Assembly (NCBI GenBank): GCA_910586445.1
Contig: CAJUHV010000058.1
Coordinates: 1-25,546, forward strand
Length of the DNA: 25,546 bases
Direction of reading: 5' to 3'
Source of the DNA: an uncultured Eubacterium sp.
Lineage (GTDB): Bacteria > Bacillota > Clostridia > Lachnospirales > Lachnospiraceae
Shown here: one piece after another, positions 14,841 to 22,554 of the stretch
Layout of the letters: each line of letters begins with the position of its first letter
How positions within the stretch are numbered: position 1 is the stretch's first letter
The notes under the pieces: generated by a model
What the model saw: the letters and a program-made list of their open reading frames with translations, nothing else
Told to the model about the DNA's origin: nothing
Databases searched by the model: none
Position numbers and translations under genes: made by a program

Positions 14841-16022
14841 ATGGAAAAGCTGATTTATCTGGATAATGCGGCAACCACAGCATTAAGGCCGGAAGTATTT
14901 GAGTCAATGAAGCCATATTTTATGGAAAATTACAGCAATCCAAACAGTGTGTATACATTTGCGCAGCAGAGCAGAAATGCAGTGGAAGAGGCAAGAAAGA
15001 CAATAGCAGGCCTGATCGGGGCACAGCCGAAGGAGATTTATTTTACCGGAGGCGGCAGCGAGGGGGATAACTGGGCGATCAAAGGATGTGCGCAGGCTCT
15101 TTCGTCGAAAGGAAAGCATATTATTACATCCAAAATAGAGCATCATGCAGTGCTGCATACATGCGAATATTTGGAAAAGCAGGGATTTGAAGTGACTTAT
15201 CTGGATGTGGATGAATATGGGGTAATCCGCCTGGATGAGCTGGAGCAGGCGATCCGCCCGGATACGATACTGATCAGCATTATGTTTGCAAATAATGAGA
15301 TCGGGACGATTGAGCCGGTACGCGAGATCGGCGCGATTGCAAAAAAGCACGGGGTGCTGTTTCATACAGATGCCGTGCAGGCTTTCGGACATGTGCCGAT
15401 TGATGTGGACGAGCTGAATATAGACATGCTCAGTGCCAGTGCACATAAATTTTACGGTCCGAAAGGCGTCGGCTTTTCCTATATGAGAAACAGCGTAAAG
15501 CTGGGGGCATTTATCCACGGCGGTGCGCAGGAGCGTGCAAGAAGGGGCGGAACAAGCAATGTGCCGGGTATTGTGGGCATGGGCCGGGCGGCGCAGATCG
15601 CAGCCTCAGATATGGAAGAAGCAGGCAGAAAAGTGGCTGCCATAAGAGACCATCTGATTGAACGTGTGTTAAATGAGATCCCGTATGCGAGGCTGAATGG
15701 GCATCCGGCTGACCGCCTGCCGAACAATGCGAATTTCTGTTTCCGTTTTATAGAAGGCGAGTCATTGTTAATTATGCTCGACCAAAAGGGCATCTGTGCC
15801 TCCAGCGGCTCTGCATGTACTTCCGGGTCGTTAGATCCGTCTCATGTACTGCTTGCCATCGGGCTGCCGCACGAGATCGCACACGGCTCCCTGCGCCTTA
15901 CGCTCTCAGAAGAAACGACGATGGAAGACGTGGATTATGTGGCAGACAGCTTAAAGGCGGTTGTAGAGCGTCTGCGCAGCATGTCGCCGCTTTACGAGGA
16001 TTTTGTGAAAAATCAAAAATAA
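14841..16022 (+). CDS. nifS: Cysteine desulfurase NifS
   Basis: A 393-residue PLP enzyme that removes sulfur from L-cysteine, giving alanine and a protein persulfide for Fe-S cluster and thio-tRNA synthesis. YLDNAATT at the N-terminus, the GGGSEGDNWAIKG and HHAVLHTCEYLEKQG segments, the PLP lysine in SASAHKFYGPKG (Lys203), GGAQERARRGGTSNVPGIVGMG, and the active-site loop SSGSACTSGSLDPSHVL with Cys326 are all present. Length is typical for the clostridial NifS/IscS group. The ribosome site AAAGGAGG is ideal. Sulfur acceptors encoded next door are NifU and MnmA. Confidence 0.96.
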   Translation: MEKLIYLDNAATTALRPEVFESMKPYFMENYSNPNSVYTFAQQSRNAVEEARKTIAGLIGAQPKEIYFTGGGSEGDNWAIKGCAQALSSKGKHIITSKIEHHAVLHTCEYLEKQGFEVTYLDVDEYGVIRLDELEQAIRPDTILISIMFANNEIGTIEPVREIGAIAKKHGVLFHTDAVQAFGHVPIDVDELNIDMLSASAHKFYGPKGVGFSYMRNSVKLGAFIHGGAQERARRGGTSNVPGIVGMGRAAQIAASDMEEAGRKVAAIRDHLIERVLNEIPYARLNGHPADRLPNNANFCFRFIEGESLLIMLDQKGICASSGSACTSGSLDPSHVLLAIGLPHEIAHGSLRLTLSEETTMEDVDYVADSLKAVVERLRSMSPLYEDFVKNQK

Positions 16023-16418
16023 AGAGAGGTTTTCTGGATGTAAATAATAAAAGAAAATAGAATCTGGGAAACAGGAATTTAGGAGCACATAAAGTAAGAA
16101 AGTAAGAGGTTAGAAACAAGAAAGTAAAAGCCTAGAGATCAAGAGACTAAAAATAGTAAGGCAGGTACTAAGTAAGAAAAGAGTAAGAAAAGAATAAGAA
16201 AAGAAAAAGCTTAGAATCAGAAATGTAAATAGGGAGAAATAAAAGCTAAAGGATAAAGAGAACAGCAAAAGCATAAACATTAAGTATAAAAGCAGGAAAA
16301 TTAAAATAAAAACCAAAGGTATAAAAACATAAGTATAAAAGCAGGAAAATTAAAATAGAAACGAAAAGCATAAAAATAGAATTTAGGAAATAAGTATGGG
16401 AAAGGATGCGGCACAACA
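16023..16418 (+). repeat. Purine-rich low-complexity spacer between nifS and nifU
   Basis: About 400 bases of the plus strand are almost entirely A and G, built from variants of GTAAGAAA and ATAAAAGCA. It contains a 27-bp exact direct repeat (16282-16308 and 16331-16357, 49 bp apart, starting AAGTATAAAAGCAGG). No plus-strand frame carries a ribosome site; the 68-residue minus frame at 16316-16110 is hydrophobic only because it translates T-rich sequence. Genes nifS and nifU are normally a few tens of bases apart, so this looks like an expansion inside the operon. The last bases hold AAAGGA (16401-16406), the distant nifU ribosome site. Confidence 0.7.
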
Positions 16419-16856
16419 ATGTATAGTGAAAAAGTAATGGATCATTTTAATAATCCTAGAAATGTAGGAGAGATTGAGCAGGCCAGCGGGGTAGGTACAG
16501 TCGGCAATGCAAAGTGCGGCGACATTATGCGTATATATCTCGATATCGATGAAGAGACAAAGGTTATAAATGACTGCAAATTTAAGACGTTTGGCTGCGG
16601 GGCAGCAGTAGCGACGAGCAGCATGGCAACAGAGCTGGTAAAGGGCAAGACGATTTATGAGGCTCTTAAAGTAACCAACAAAGCAGTAATGGAGGCGCTT
16701 GACGGACTGCCTCCGGTAAAAGTGCACTGCTCGCTGCTGGCGGAAGAGGCGATTCATGCAGCGTTATGGGATTATGCACAGAAAAACCATATTGAAATCG
16801 AGGGCTTAAATCCGCCAAAAGAAGATATTTCAGAGGAACCGGTGGAGGAAGATTAG
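16419..16856 (+). CDS. nifU: Fe-S cluster assembly scaffold NifU/IscU
   Basis: A 145-residue scaffold with the three cluster-ligating cysteines: Cys33 in AKCGDIM (with the partner Asp), Cys60 in KTFGCGAAVATSS, and Cys104 in VKVHCSLLAEEAI. MYSEKVMDHFNNPRNVGEIE is the usual N-terminus. It contains only the IscU-like domain plus a short acidic tail (EDISEEPVEED). It receives sulfur from NifS and builds a [2Fe-2S] cluster. The stop codon TAG (16854-16856) lies inside copy 2 of the dispersed repeat, so the element may have supplied the present C-terminus. The ribosome site is 12 bases away and not strong. Confidence 0.94.
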   Translation: MYSEKVMDHFNNPRNVGEIEQASGVGTVGNAKCGDIMRIYLDIDEETKVINDCKFKTFGCGAAVATSSMATELVKGKTIYEALKVTNKAVMEALDGLPPVKVHCSLLAEEAIHAALWDYAQKNHIEIEGLNPPKEDISEEPVEED

Positions 16857-16931
16857 AGCCTGTTTGAAAAATGCTGTGAGATGTACCCGCAGGGTATGGC
16901 AGGCGGGCTGTGTTGATTAAATTTGGGATGA
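16853..16931 (+). repeat. Dispersed intergenic repeat, copy 2
   Basis: The core 16853-16875 (TTAGAGCCTGTTTGAAAAAT then GCT) matches copy 1 with one difference. The right part 16905-16931 (27 bases starting GGGCTGTGTTGATTAAATTT) matches 25331-25357 at 26 of 27 positions. The two parts together define an element about 79 bp long whose halves also occur separately elsewhere in the window. Confidence 0.65.
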
Positions 16932-16974
16932 TTTTCCGCTTGATAAAAAATAGTATAGCTTACAAAAGCAGCAG

Positions 16975-17007
16975 ATGCCGGAAGTGTTGACAGTAAACTT
17001 CCGGCAT
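16975..17007 (+). other. Perfect 11-bp stem-loop just before mnmA
   Basis: ATGCCGGAAGT (16975-16985) and ACTTCCGGCAT (16997-17007) pair exactly around an 11-base loop, followed by TTATCGTTTA. The stem is GC-rich and ends 22 bases before the mnmA ATG. It could terminate the nifS-nifU transcript or act as an attenuator or processing site for mnmA. The U-tract is weak, so terminator is only one option. Confidence 0.55.
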
Positions 17008-17029
17008 TTATCGTTTATAGGAGATTATT

Positions 17030-18157
17030 ATGAAGGAAAAAGTAGTAGTAGGCATGTCTGGAGGGGTAGATTCTTCAGTAGCCGCATATTTGTTAAAAGA
17101 ACAAGGATACGAGGTCATCGGCGTTACGATGCAGGTCTGGCAGGAGCAGGATGCGCTGACAGCGGGACAGGAAGGAGGATGCTGCGGGCTCAGTGCGGTA
17201 GAGGATGCCAGACGTGTGGCAGCGCAGCTTGGCATTCCGTATTATGTGATGAATTTCCGCAGGGAATTTCAGGAAAATGTCATAGATTATTTTGTAAAGG
17301 AATACCAGTGCGGCAGGACGCCGAATCCATGCATTGCATGCAACCGGTATGTGAAATGGGAATCACTGCTGCAGCGCAGCCTCAAGATCGGGGCAGATTA
17401 TATTGCTACCGGGCATTATGCGCAGAAGGTGCGGCTTTCAAACGGACGGTATACACTGCGCCGGTCTGCTTCTGTAAAGAAGGATCAGACGTATGCGCTT
17501 TATAACCTGACACAGGATCAGCTTAGGCATACGCTGTTTCCTGTCGGCGCGTACAGTAAGGAGCAGGTCCGCGAGACTGCGCGGCGTATCGGCCTGGATG
17601 TCGCACATAAGCCGGACAGCCAGGAGATCTGTTTTGTGCCGGATCAGGATTATGCAGGATTTATCTGCCGCGAGACGGGAGTACGGGAACAGCCGGGCAG
17701 CTTTGTGGCAAAGGACGGCACCGTGCTGGGAGAGCATAAAGGAATTTCCCATTATACGATCGGACAGCGCAAGGGGCTTGGCATTGCATTGGGAAAGCCT
17801 ATGTTTGTCACTGAGATACGGACAGGCACAAACGAGGTCGTTCTTGGGGAAAACGAAGATCTGATGACCCTGGACCTTACGGCTGATCATATGAATTATA
17901 TGGCGGTGCCGCGGTTAGAAGCCGGACAGCAGATCATGGCAAAAATACGCTATTCCCATGCCGGGGAACAGTGTAAGGCAGCAGCTGTCTCGGAAGACGG
18001 CAGCTGCATCAGGCTTCGTTTTGAAAAGCCGGTGCGGGCTGTCACGCCGGGGCAGGCAGTTGTACTATATGAGGGAGACTATGTGCTTGCAGGCGGAACA
18101 ATTACAGACAATCTGGACATTTTATGCATAAAACAAAGAAATACTAGCAATATTTAG
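17030..18157 (+). CDS. mnmA: tRNA-specific 2-thiouridylase MnmA
   Basis: A 375-residue PP-loop ATP pyrophosphatase. VVVGMSGGVDSSVAAYLL holds the SGGVDS P-loop (residues 9-14), TPNPCIACNRYVKW carries the catalytic Cys101, SQEICFVPD carries the second catalytic Cys201, and YTIGQRKGLGIA is the conserved segment before the C-terminal beta-barrel domain. It adenylates and thiolates U34 of tRNA-Lys, Glu and Gln, using sulfur originating from a cysteine desulfurase. Its place after nifS-nifU supplies that sulfur. AGGAG lies seven bases before the start. Length is typical. Confidence 0.96.
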   Translation: MKEKVVVGMSGGVDSSVAAYLLKEQGYEVIGVTMQVWQEQDALTAGQEGGCCGLSAVEDARRVAAQLGIPYYVMNFRREFQENVIDYFVKEYQCGRTPNPCIACNRYVKWESLLQRSLKIGADYIATGHYAQKVRLSNGRYTLRRSASVKKDQTYALYNLTQDQLRHTLFPVGAYSKEQVRETARRIGLDVAHKPDSQEICFVPDQDYAGFICRETGVREQPGSFVAKDGTVLGEHKGISHYTIGQRKGLGIALGKPMFVTEIRTGTNEVVLGENEDLMTLDLTADHMNYMAVPRLEAGQQIMAKIRYSHAGEQCKAAAVSEDGSCIRLRFEKPVRAVTPGQAVVLYEGDYVLAGGTITDNLDILCIKQRNTSNI

Positions 18158-18224
18158 AATTATATACTATACTAATGTGACAAAGACAAATATACTTTTC
18201 GAGTCTGTGAAAATATATCAATGC

Positions 18225-18262
18225 AGCGCAGGGGATAACCCGCATCTAAAGTGCTCTGCGCT
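18225..18262 (+). other. Hairpin between mnmA and the response regulator
   Basis: AGCGCAG (18225-18231) pairs with CTGCGCT (18256-18262), with an inner GGG-ATAA-CCC hairpin, followed by TTTGC. It may be a weak terminator for mnmA or a leader structure for the downstream regulator gene. No convincing promoter was found in 18158-18303. Confidence 0.4.
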
Positions 18263-18303
18263 TTTGCAGCAAAGAAGATCGGCATAGAAACGGAGGCTTC
18301 ATA

Positions 18304-19011
18304 ATGATAAGGGTAGCAATCGTAGAAGATGATGAATGTTATATTTCCCAGCTGCAGGAATACTTAAAGGATTTTGAGAAGGATACAGGGGAAGAGCTGG
18401 AGGTAGAGATCTACAGGGACGGGGACGAAATTACGTCGAATTATAAGGCACAGCATGATATTATACTGATGGACATCCAGATGAAGTTTGTAGACGGCAT
18501 GACGGCTGCGGAGGAGATCAGGCAGAAGGATACGGAAGTCATTATTATGTTTATTACAAATATGCCGCAGTATGCAATACGCGGGTACGAGGTAGGTGCA
18601 CTGGACTATATCTTAAAGCCTGTTACTTACTTTGCGTTTTCACAAAAATTTGGACGTGCTGCTGCCAGGCTGAAGAAAAAGGCAAAAAAATCTGTTGTCA
18701 TACAGGTCAAAGGCGGTGTGCACAGAATGGATGTTTCGAATATTTACTACATTGAGAGTCAGGCACACAATCTGATTTATCATACGCAGGACGGGGTTTT
18801 TGTAGCCAGCGGTACGATGAAGCAGGCAGAAAAGGCACTGGATGGATTGAATTTTTCACGCGGCAATAAAGGATACCTGATCAATCTGGAGCATGTGGAC
18901 GGCGTACAGGATAAATGTGCAATTGTAAAAGGCGAAAAGCTGCTTTTAAGCCGTCCCAGAACCAATGCATTTATGCAGGATCTGACAAGGTATTGGAGTG
19001 AGGTAGAGTAA
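18304..19011 (+). CDS. LytTR family response regulator
   Basis: A 235-residue two-component regulator. The receiver domain (residues 1-120) has the acidic pocket Glu8/Asp9/Asp10, phospho-acceptor Asp57 in IILMDIQM, and Lys105 in ILKPV. The LytTR DNA-binding domain follows (about 130-235: VIQVKGGVHRMDVSNIYYIES ... FSRGNKGYLINLEHVDGV). Such AgrA/VirR-like regulators bind paired direct repeats upstream of targets and often respond to peptide signals. The ATG follows CGGAGG. One base separates its stop codon from the kinase ATG, so the two are translationally coupled. No AgrD-like peptide gene or AgrB protease is seen nearby. Confidence 0.93.
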   Translation: MIRVAIVEDDECYISQLQEYLKDFEKDTGEELEVEIYRDGDEITSNYKAQHDIILMDIQMKFVDGMTAAEEIRQKDTEVIIMFITNMPQYAIRGYEVGALDYILKPVTYFAFSQKFGRAAARLKKKAKKSVVIQVKGGVHRMDVSNIYYIESQAHNLIYHTQDGVFVASGTMKQAEKALDGLNFSRGNKGYLINLEHVDGVQDKCAIVKGEKLLLSRPRTNAFMQDLTRYWSEVE

Positions 19012-19012
19012 A

Positions 19013-20389
19013 ATGAATGGATGGGCGTCGGGAGCGGCTCTGACTCTCCCGGATATTCCACGTATTTATACGGCGCTGGCCGAATGGCTGGCGTGCCTGG
19101 TATGCATTTTTGAGCTGAAGAGACGTTTCAGCATCTTAAAGCTCGTGGGCATATCGGCGGCGGCATTGGTCTTTCAGTCGGTATATTTAGTGCTTACCAA
19201 AGGGCAGGACGGCATTTTGTGGTTTCTTATTATGATGGCCGCAGTGGTCTTTATGGGACTGTTTATTTACAGCTGCTGTGACCTCAGCATTCTGGACGCA
19301 GTATACAACGGCATCCGGGCTTTTATCATAGCTGAATTTGCGGCTTCTTTGGAATGGGAGCTGCACTGTTATTTTTACTATGAACGCGGCATTTCCATCC
19401 AGTGGCTGGCATGGGTGCTTCTGGGCGGCACGTATGGGACTGTGTACCTGATCATGCGGTTTCTTGGAAGGAGAGTGGCAGGGAAGGAAGAATGCACCAA
19501 TATTTCTGTGCGTGAAATAATTTTTGCGGTAATAATCGGACTGGCGGTGTTTTTGATCAGCAATATCGGGTTTGCGTATTCGAATACGCCGTTCTGGGGA
19601 AGGTATTCCGTCGAAATATTTAACGTACGTACGCTGATAGATCTGGGAGGGCTTGCGATTTTTTATGCGTACCATATCCAGAGAATGCATCTGCGCTCGC
19701 AGCTGGAGCTTGAGAGCATGGAGATGATCCTGAACAATCAGTATGTCCAGTATCAGCAGTCGCAGGAAACATTAGAGCTGATCAATTATAAATACCATGA
19801 CTTAAAGCATCATATTTTAGCGCTGCGGGCAGAGGAAAGTGCACAGAAGCGCAGTGAATACCTGGACCAGATGGAAGAAGAGATCAAAAGCTACGGTGCA
19901 CAGCAGCATACCGGCAATTGTGTGCTGGATACACTTTTGACGAGTAAAAGCATGAACTGCATGCGGCATGATATAGCACTTACAATCGTGGCAGACGGTG
20001 CATTGCTGGATTTTATGGATGTCATGGACATCTGTTCGATTTTTGGAAATGCACTCGACAATGCGATCGAGTGTGAAAAAAAGATCGCAGATATGCAGAA
20101 ACGCATGATTCATCTGTCTGTATTTTCGCAGAGGTCATTTTTGATTATCCGGCTGGAAAATTACTGTGAGGACAAGCTGCGGTTTCATAAGCAGCTGCCG
20201 GTGACAACAAAGGAAAAAGCAGGGTTTCACGGCTATGGGTTAAAGAGCCTGCAGCATACGGTGCATAAGTATGGGGGCGAGGTGGATATCAGTTTACAGG
20301 GCGGGTGGTTCAGCCTGAAGATTTTGATTCCATGCCCGGCAGATTCCGGTGTGTTAAAGGCAGAAGCAGCCAGTCATAATAGATCATAA
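19013..20389 (+). CDS. GHKL-domain sensor histidine kinase (AgrC-like)
   Basis: A 458-residue kinase. The N-terminal half has about six hydrophobic segments (residues 15-225), a polytopic sensor region. A coiled-coil linker (about 225-260: LRSQLELESMEMILNNQYVQ) leads to the phosphoacceptor YHDLKHH (His262), the N-box GNALDNAIECEKK (Asn346, Asn350) and the glycine-rich GYGLKSL box of the GHKL ATPase domain. It would phosphorylate the LytTR regulator encoded one base upstream. The signal is unknown. The stop is only 18 bases before the ptuA start, so the kinase and the defence genes may share a transcript. Confidence 0.92.
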   Translation: MNGWASGAALTLPDIPRIYTALAEWLACLVCIFELKRRFSILKLVGISAAALVFQSVYLVLTKGQDGILWFLIMMAAVVFMGLFIYSCCDLSILDAVYNGIRAFIIAEFAASLEWELHCYFYYERGISIQWLAWVLLGGTYGTVYLIMRFLGRRVAGKEECTNISVREIIFAVIIGLAVFLISNIGFAYSNTPFWGRYSVEIFNVRTLIDLGGLAIFYAYHIQRMHLRSQLELESMEMILNNQYVQYQQSQETLELINYKYHDLKHHILALRAEESAQKRSEYLDQMEEEIKSYGAQQHTGNCVLDTLLTSKSMNCMRHDIALTIVADGALLDFMDVMDICSIFGNALDNAIECEKKIADMQKRMIHLSVFSQRSFLIIRLENYCEDKLRFHKQLPVTTKEKAGFHGYGLKSLQHTVHKYGGEVDISLQGGWFSLKILIPCPADSGVLKAEAASHNRS

Positions 20390-20407
20390 TAAAAGAGGTA
20401 TTCCAGT

Positions 20408-21709
20408 ATGAAGCTGTCAGAAATTACGCTTAAAAATTTTAGGGGAATTCACGAGCTGGATATTCAGCTGAATGAGAAAAGTACCGTGTTTTTTGGGATA
20501 AATGGTGTCGGAAAGTCTTCGGTGCTGCGGGCGGTAGATTTATTGTATGCAAATATTATCGGCAGGCTGGCGGGCAGTTCCAAAAAACTGGCACAGATGA
20601 CGGAGGATGATATTATGAACGGCAAGGCAGCGGCATATGTGTCCGCCGGCTTTCGTTTTCGTTCCGGAGAGGTATTTTCATACTGGAGAAAAATCAGCAG
20701 GAAAAGCGGCAGAAAGCATTGTGCCCAGCTGCGGGATCTGATCCGGTATTTTGAAGAGCAGTATATTACAAAACCATATGAGGATGCAGATGAAAACCTG
20801 ATATTCCCGCCGGATCAGAAAAATATGCCGGTCTTTGTCAATTATGGCGTAAACCGGCTGGTGGTGGATATTCCGCTTGAGGCGGCAAAGCAGAAAGCAT
20901 TTGAAAAGCTGAATGCATTTGACAAAGCGATTGAAAGCAAGATCGACTTTAGGGCATTGTTTGAATGGTTCCGCCTGCAGGAGGATCTGGAAAATCAGCA
21001 GAAAGTACGCAGCGAAAAGGGGATGGAATATGAAAACAGGGAGTTAAAAGCCGTGCGTACTGCCATGACTGCCATGCTTGAGGGATTTGACCATATACGG
21101 ATCGAGAGGCAGCCGCTTACCATGATGGTGGAAAAAGAGGGTGTCTCTTTAAATATTAACCAGCTTTCAGACGGCGAAAAATGTACGATTGCCTTGTTCG
21201 GAGATCTGGCCAGACGGCTTGCGATTGCAAATCCGGCGCTGGAAAGCCCGCTGGATGGAACGGGAGTTGTTTTGATCGACGAACTGGAGCTTCATATGCA
21301 TACACAGTGGCAGCGGAAGATTTTAAGGGTTTTAAAAGAAACGTTTCCAAATATCCAGTTTCTCGTTACGACACATTCGCCGCAGGTTCTGGGCGAAACC
21401 GGAGAAGACTACAATATTATTACGCTGAAAAAAGAGGGCATGGATATTATAATAAACCAGTATGATTCAATGTACGGGTGGGATTCTAATGCCATCTTAG
21501 AAGAGCGGATGGAGACGCCTTCGCTTTCAGCCGGTATAAAACAGCTGGTGGAAAAGATGTACGAAGCACTGGAGGCAAAGGATTATGACAATGCGCAGGC
21601 ATATGCCGACCAGGTGGACGAAGTAACAAACGGGCGCAATGACAGCGCGGCAAAAGTGCGCATACTGATTGCAAAAGGACGCAGGCATGAGAAAAATAGA
21701 CAAGGGTAA
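20408..21709 (+). CDS. ptuA: PtuA-like AAA/SMC-type ATPase of a Septu defence system
   Basis: A 433-residue ATPase of the RecF/SMC-like class. TLKNFRGIHELDIQLNEKST leads to Walker A FFGINGVGKSS (Gly30-Ser37). A helical middle region follows (about 60-240), then the ABC-type signature NQLSDGEK (Gln252-Lys258), Walker B VVLIDELELHMHTQWQR (Asp291/Glu292) and the H-loop VTTHSPQVL (His323), with a charged C-terminal helical extension. The signature and Walker B wording closely match PtuA of Septu. In characterised systems PtuA oligomerises with PtuB and uses nucleotide state to control the nuclease that restricts phage. The gene overlaps ptuB. AGAGG precedes the start by nine bases. Confidence 0.88.
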   Translation: MKLSEITLKNFRGIHELDIQLNEKSTVFFGINGVGKSSVLRAVDLLYANIIGRLAGSSKKLAQMTEDDIMNGKAAAYVSAGFRFRSGEVFSYWRKISRKSGRKHCAQLRDLIRYFEEQYITKPYEDADENLIFPPDQKNMPVFVNYGVNRLVVDIPLEAAKQKAFEKLNAFDKAIESKIDFRALFEWFRLQEDLENQQKVRSEKGMEYENRELKAVRTAMTAMLEGFDHIRIERQPLTMMVEKEGVSLNINQLSDGEKCTIALFGDLARRLAIANPALESPLDGTGVVLIDELELHMHTQWQRKILRVLKETFPNIQFLVTTHSPQVLGETGEDYNIITLKKEGMDIIINQYDSMYGWDSNAILEERMETPSLSAGIKQLVEKMYEALEAKDYDNAQAYADQVDEVTNGRNDSAAKVRILIAKGRRHEKNRQG

Positions 21710-22331
21710 GCCGCCGGAATGGTTTGAGGCATGGAAACAGGCATTTGAGGATCAGCATGGCCGAAGTGCTGATTATAAGAGCGATTTCCCGCAGTCAGAA
21801 AAAAGACGGCTCAGGGAGCAGATTTTAAAGGAGCAGGGGTATATCTGCTGCTACTGCATGTGCAGAATCAAAATCGGCAGCTCGCATCTGGAGCATTTCT
21901 GGCCTAAAGATAAATTCCCGGATCTGGATATGGATTATGCCAATATGCTTGCCTCCTGCGAAGGCGATACCGATGGGGCAGACCACTGCGGGCACCGCAA
22001 AAATAACTGGTATGACAGCAGAATGGTAATTCCTACGCAGGCAGGCATAGAAAGCATGTTTCATTATACGCCGGATGGGAATATACGTCCCGCAGGGGAA
22101 AATACACTGCGGGAGGTTTCGAAAAAAATGATCTATGAATTCGGCCTTGACAGCTTTCATCTTGTGCGTAACCGGCGTCTGGCGATTGAAGCGTCCGAAG
22201 CATTTGAAGAGATCGAATATACGGATGAAGAACTAAGAGATCTGATCGGATGGTATGACAGCATGGTGGACAATGGAAAGTATATAGAATACTGTAATGC
22301 AATTATCGATGTGCTGAGAGATTATATATAA
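21687..22331 (+). CDS. ptuB: PtuB-like HNH endonuclease of a Septu defence system
   Basis: A 214-residue protein. MRKIDKGKPPEWFEAWKQAF is the N-terminal signature of the TIGR02646/PtuB family. The HNH-like core has Cys54-Cys55-Tyr-Cys57, then SHLEHFWPKDKFPDLDMDYA (His67, His70), LASCEG and HCGHRKNN, which together give the zinc and catalytic residues of the family; the rest of the protein is helical. It is the effector nuclease of Septu and also occurs with retron reverse transcriptases, but none is present here. The ATG at 21687 has AAAAGGA seven bases upstream and overlaps the ptuA end by 23 bases; a TTG at 21669 is the only alternative. Confidence 0.87.
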   Translation: MRKIDKGKPPEWFEAWKQAFEDQHGRSADYKSDFPQSEKRRLREQILKEQGYICCYCMCRIKIGSSHLEHFWPKDKFPDLDMDYANMLASCEGDTDGADHCGHRKNNWYDSRMVIPTQAGIESMFHYTPDGNIRPAGENTLREVSKKMIYEFGLDSFHLVRNRRLAIEASEAFEEIEYTDEELRDLIGWYDSMVDNGKYIEYCNAIIDVLRDYI

Positions 22332-22549
22332 CTGCAGGCTGCAATGGGCAGCGGCAGAGGGTTTATAACTGCAGGCTGCAATGGGCAGCAGCAGATTATA
22401 TATAACTGCAGGCTGCAATGGGCAGCGGCAGAGAGTTTATAACTGCAGGCTGCAATGGGCAGCGGCAGAGAGTTTATAACTGCAGGCTGCAATGGGCAGC
22501 GGCAGAGAGTTTTTAATTGCAGGCCGCAATGGGTAGCGGCAGAAGGGGG
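22328..22549 (+). repeat. 37-bp tandem hairpin repeat, six copies
   Basis: Units begin at 22328, 22365, 22402, 22439, 22476 and 22513, always 37 bp apart. The consensus starts ATAACTGCAGGCTGCAATGG. Each can fold by pairing GCTGC with GCGGC across AATGGGCA. Three units are identical; unit 2 has GCAGC in the right arm and unit 6 has GCCGC in the left arm, both of which keep or improve the middle base pair. The array begins within the last codons of ptuB and ends at the GH20 ribosome site. The period is not divisible by three, so it is not a protein repeat. Confidence 0.9.
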
Positions 22550-22554
22550 ATTTT

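Noticed and set aside
16110..16316. A 68-residue minus-strand frame that looks like a very hydrophobic membrane peptide
   Set aside because: It lies wholly in the purine-rich spacer; the hydrophobic residues simply reflect T-rich codons on the opposite strand, and there is no ribosome site.
18158..20407. Agr-type peptide quorum locus
   Set aside because: The LytTR/GHKL pair fits, but no AgrB-like protease or small AgrD-like peptide gene is visible on either side.
20408..22331. Possible retron (Ec78-like) because PtuAB accompanies some retrons
   Set aside because: No reverse transcriptase frame or catalytic YADD-type motif was found anywhere in the window.
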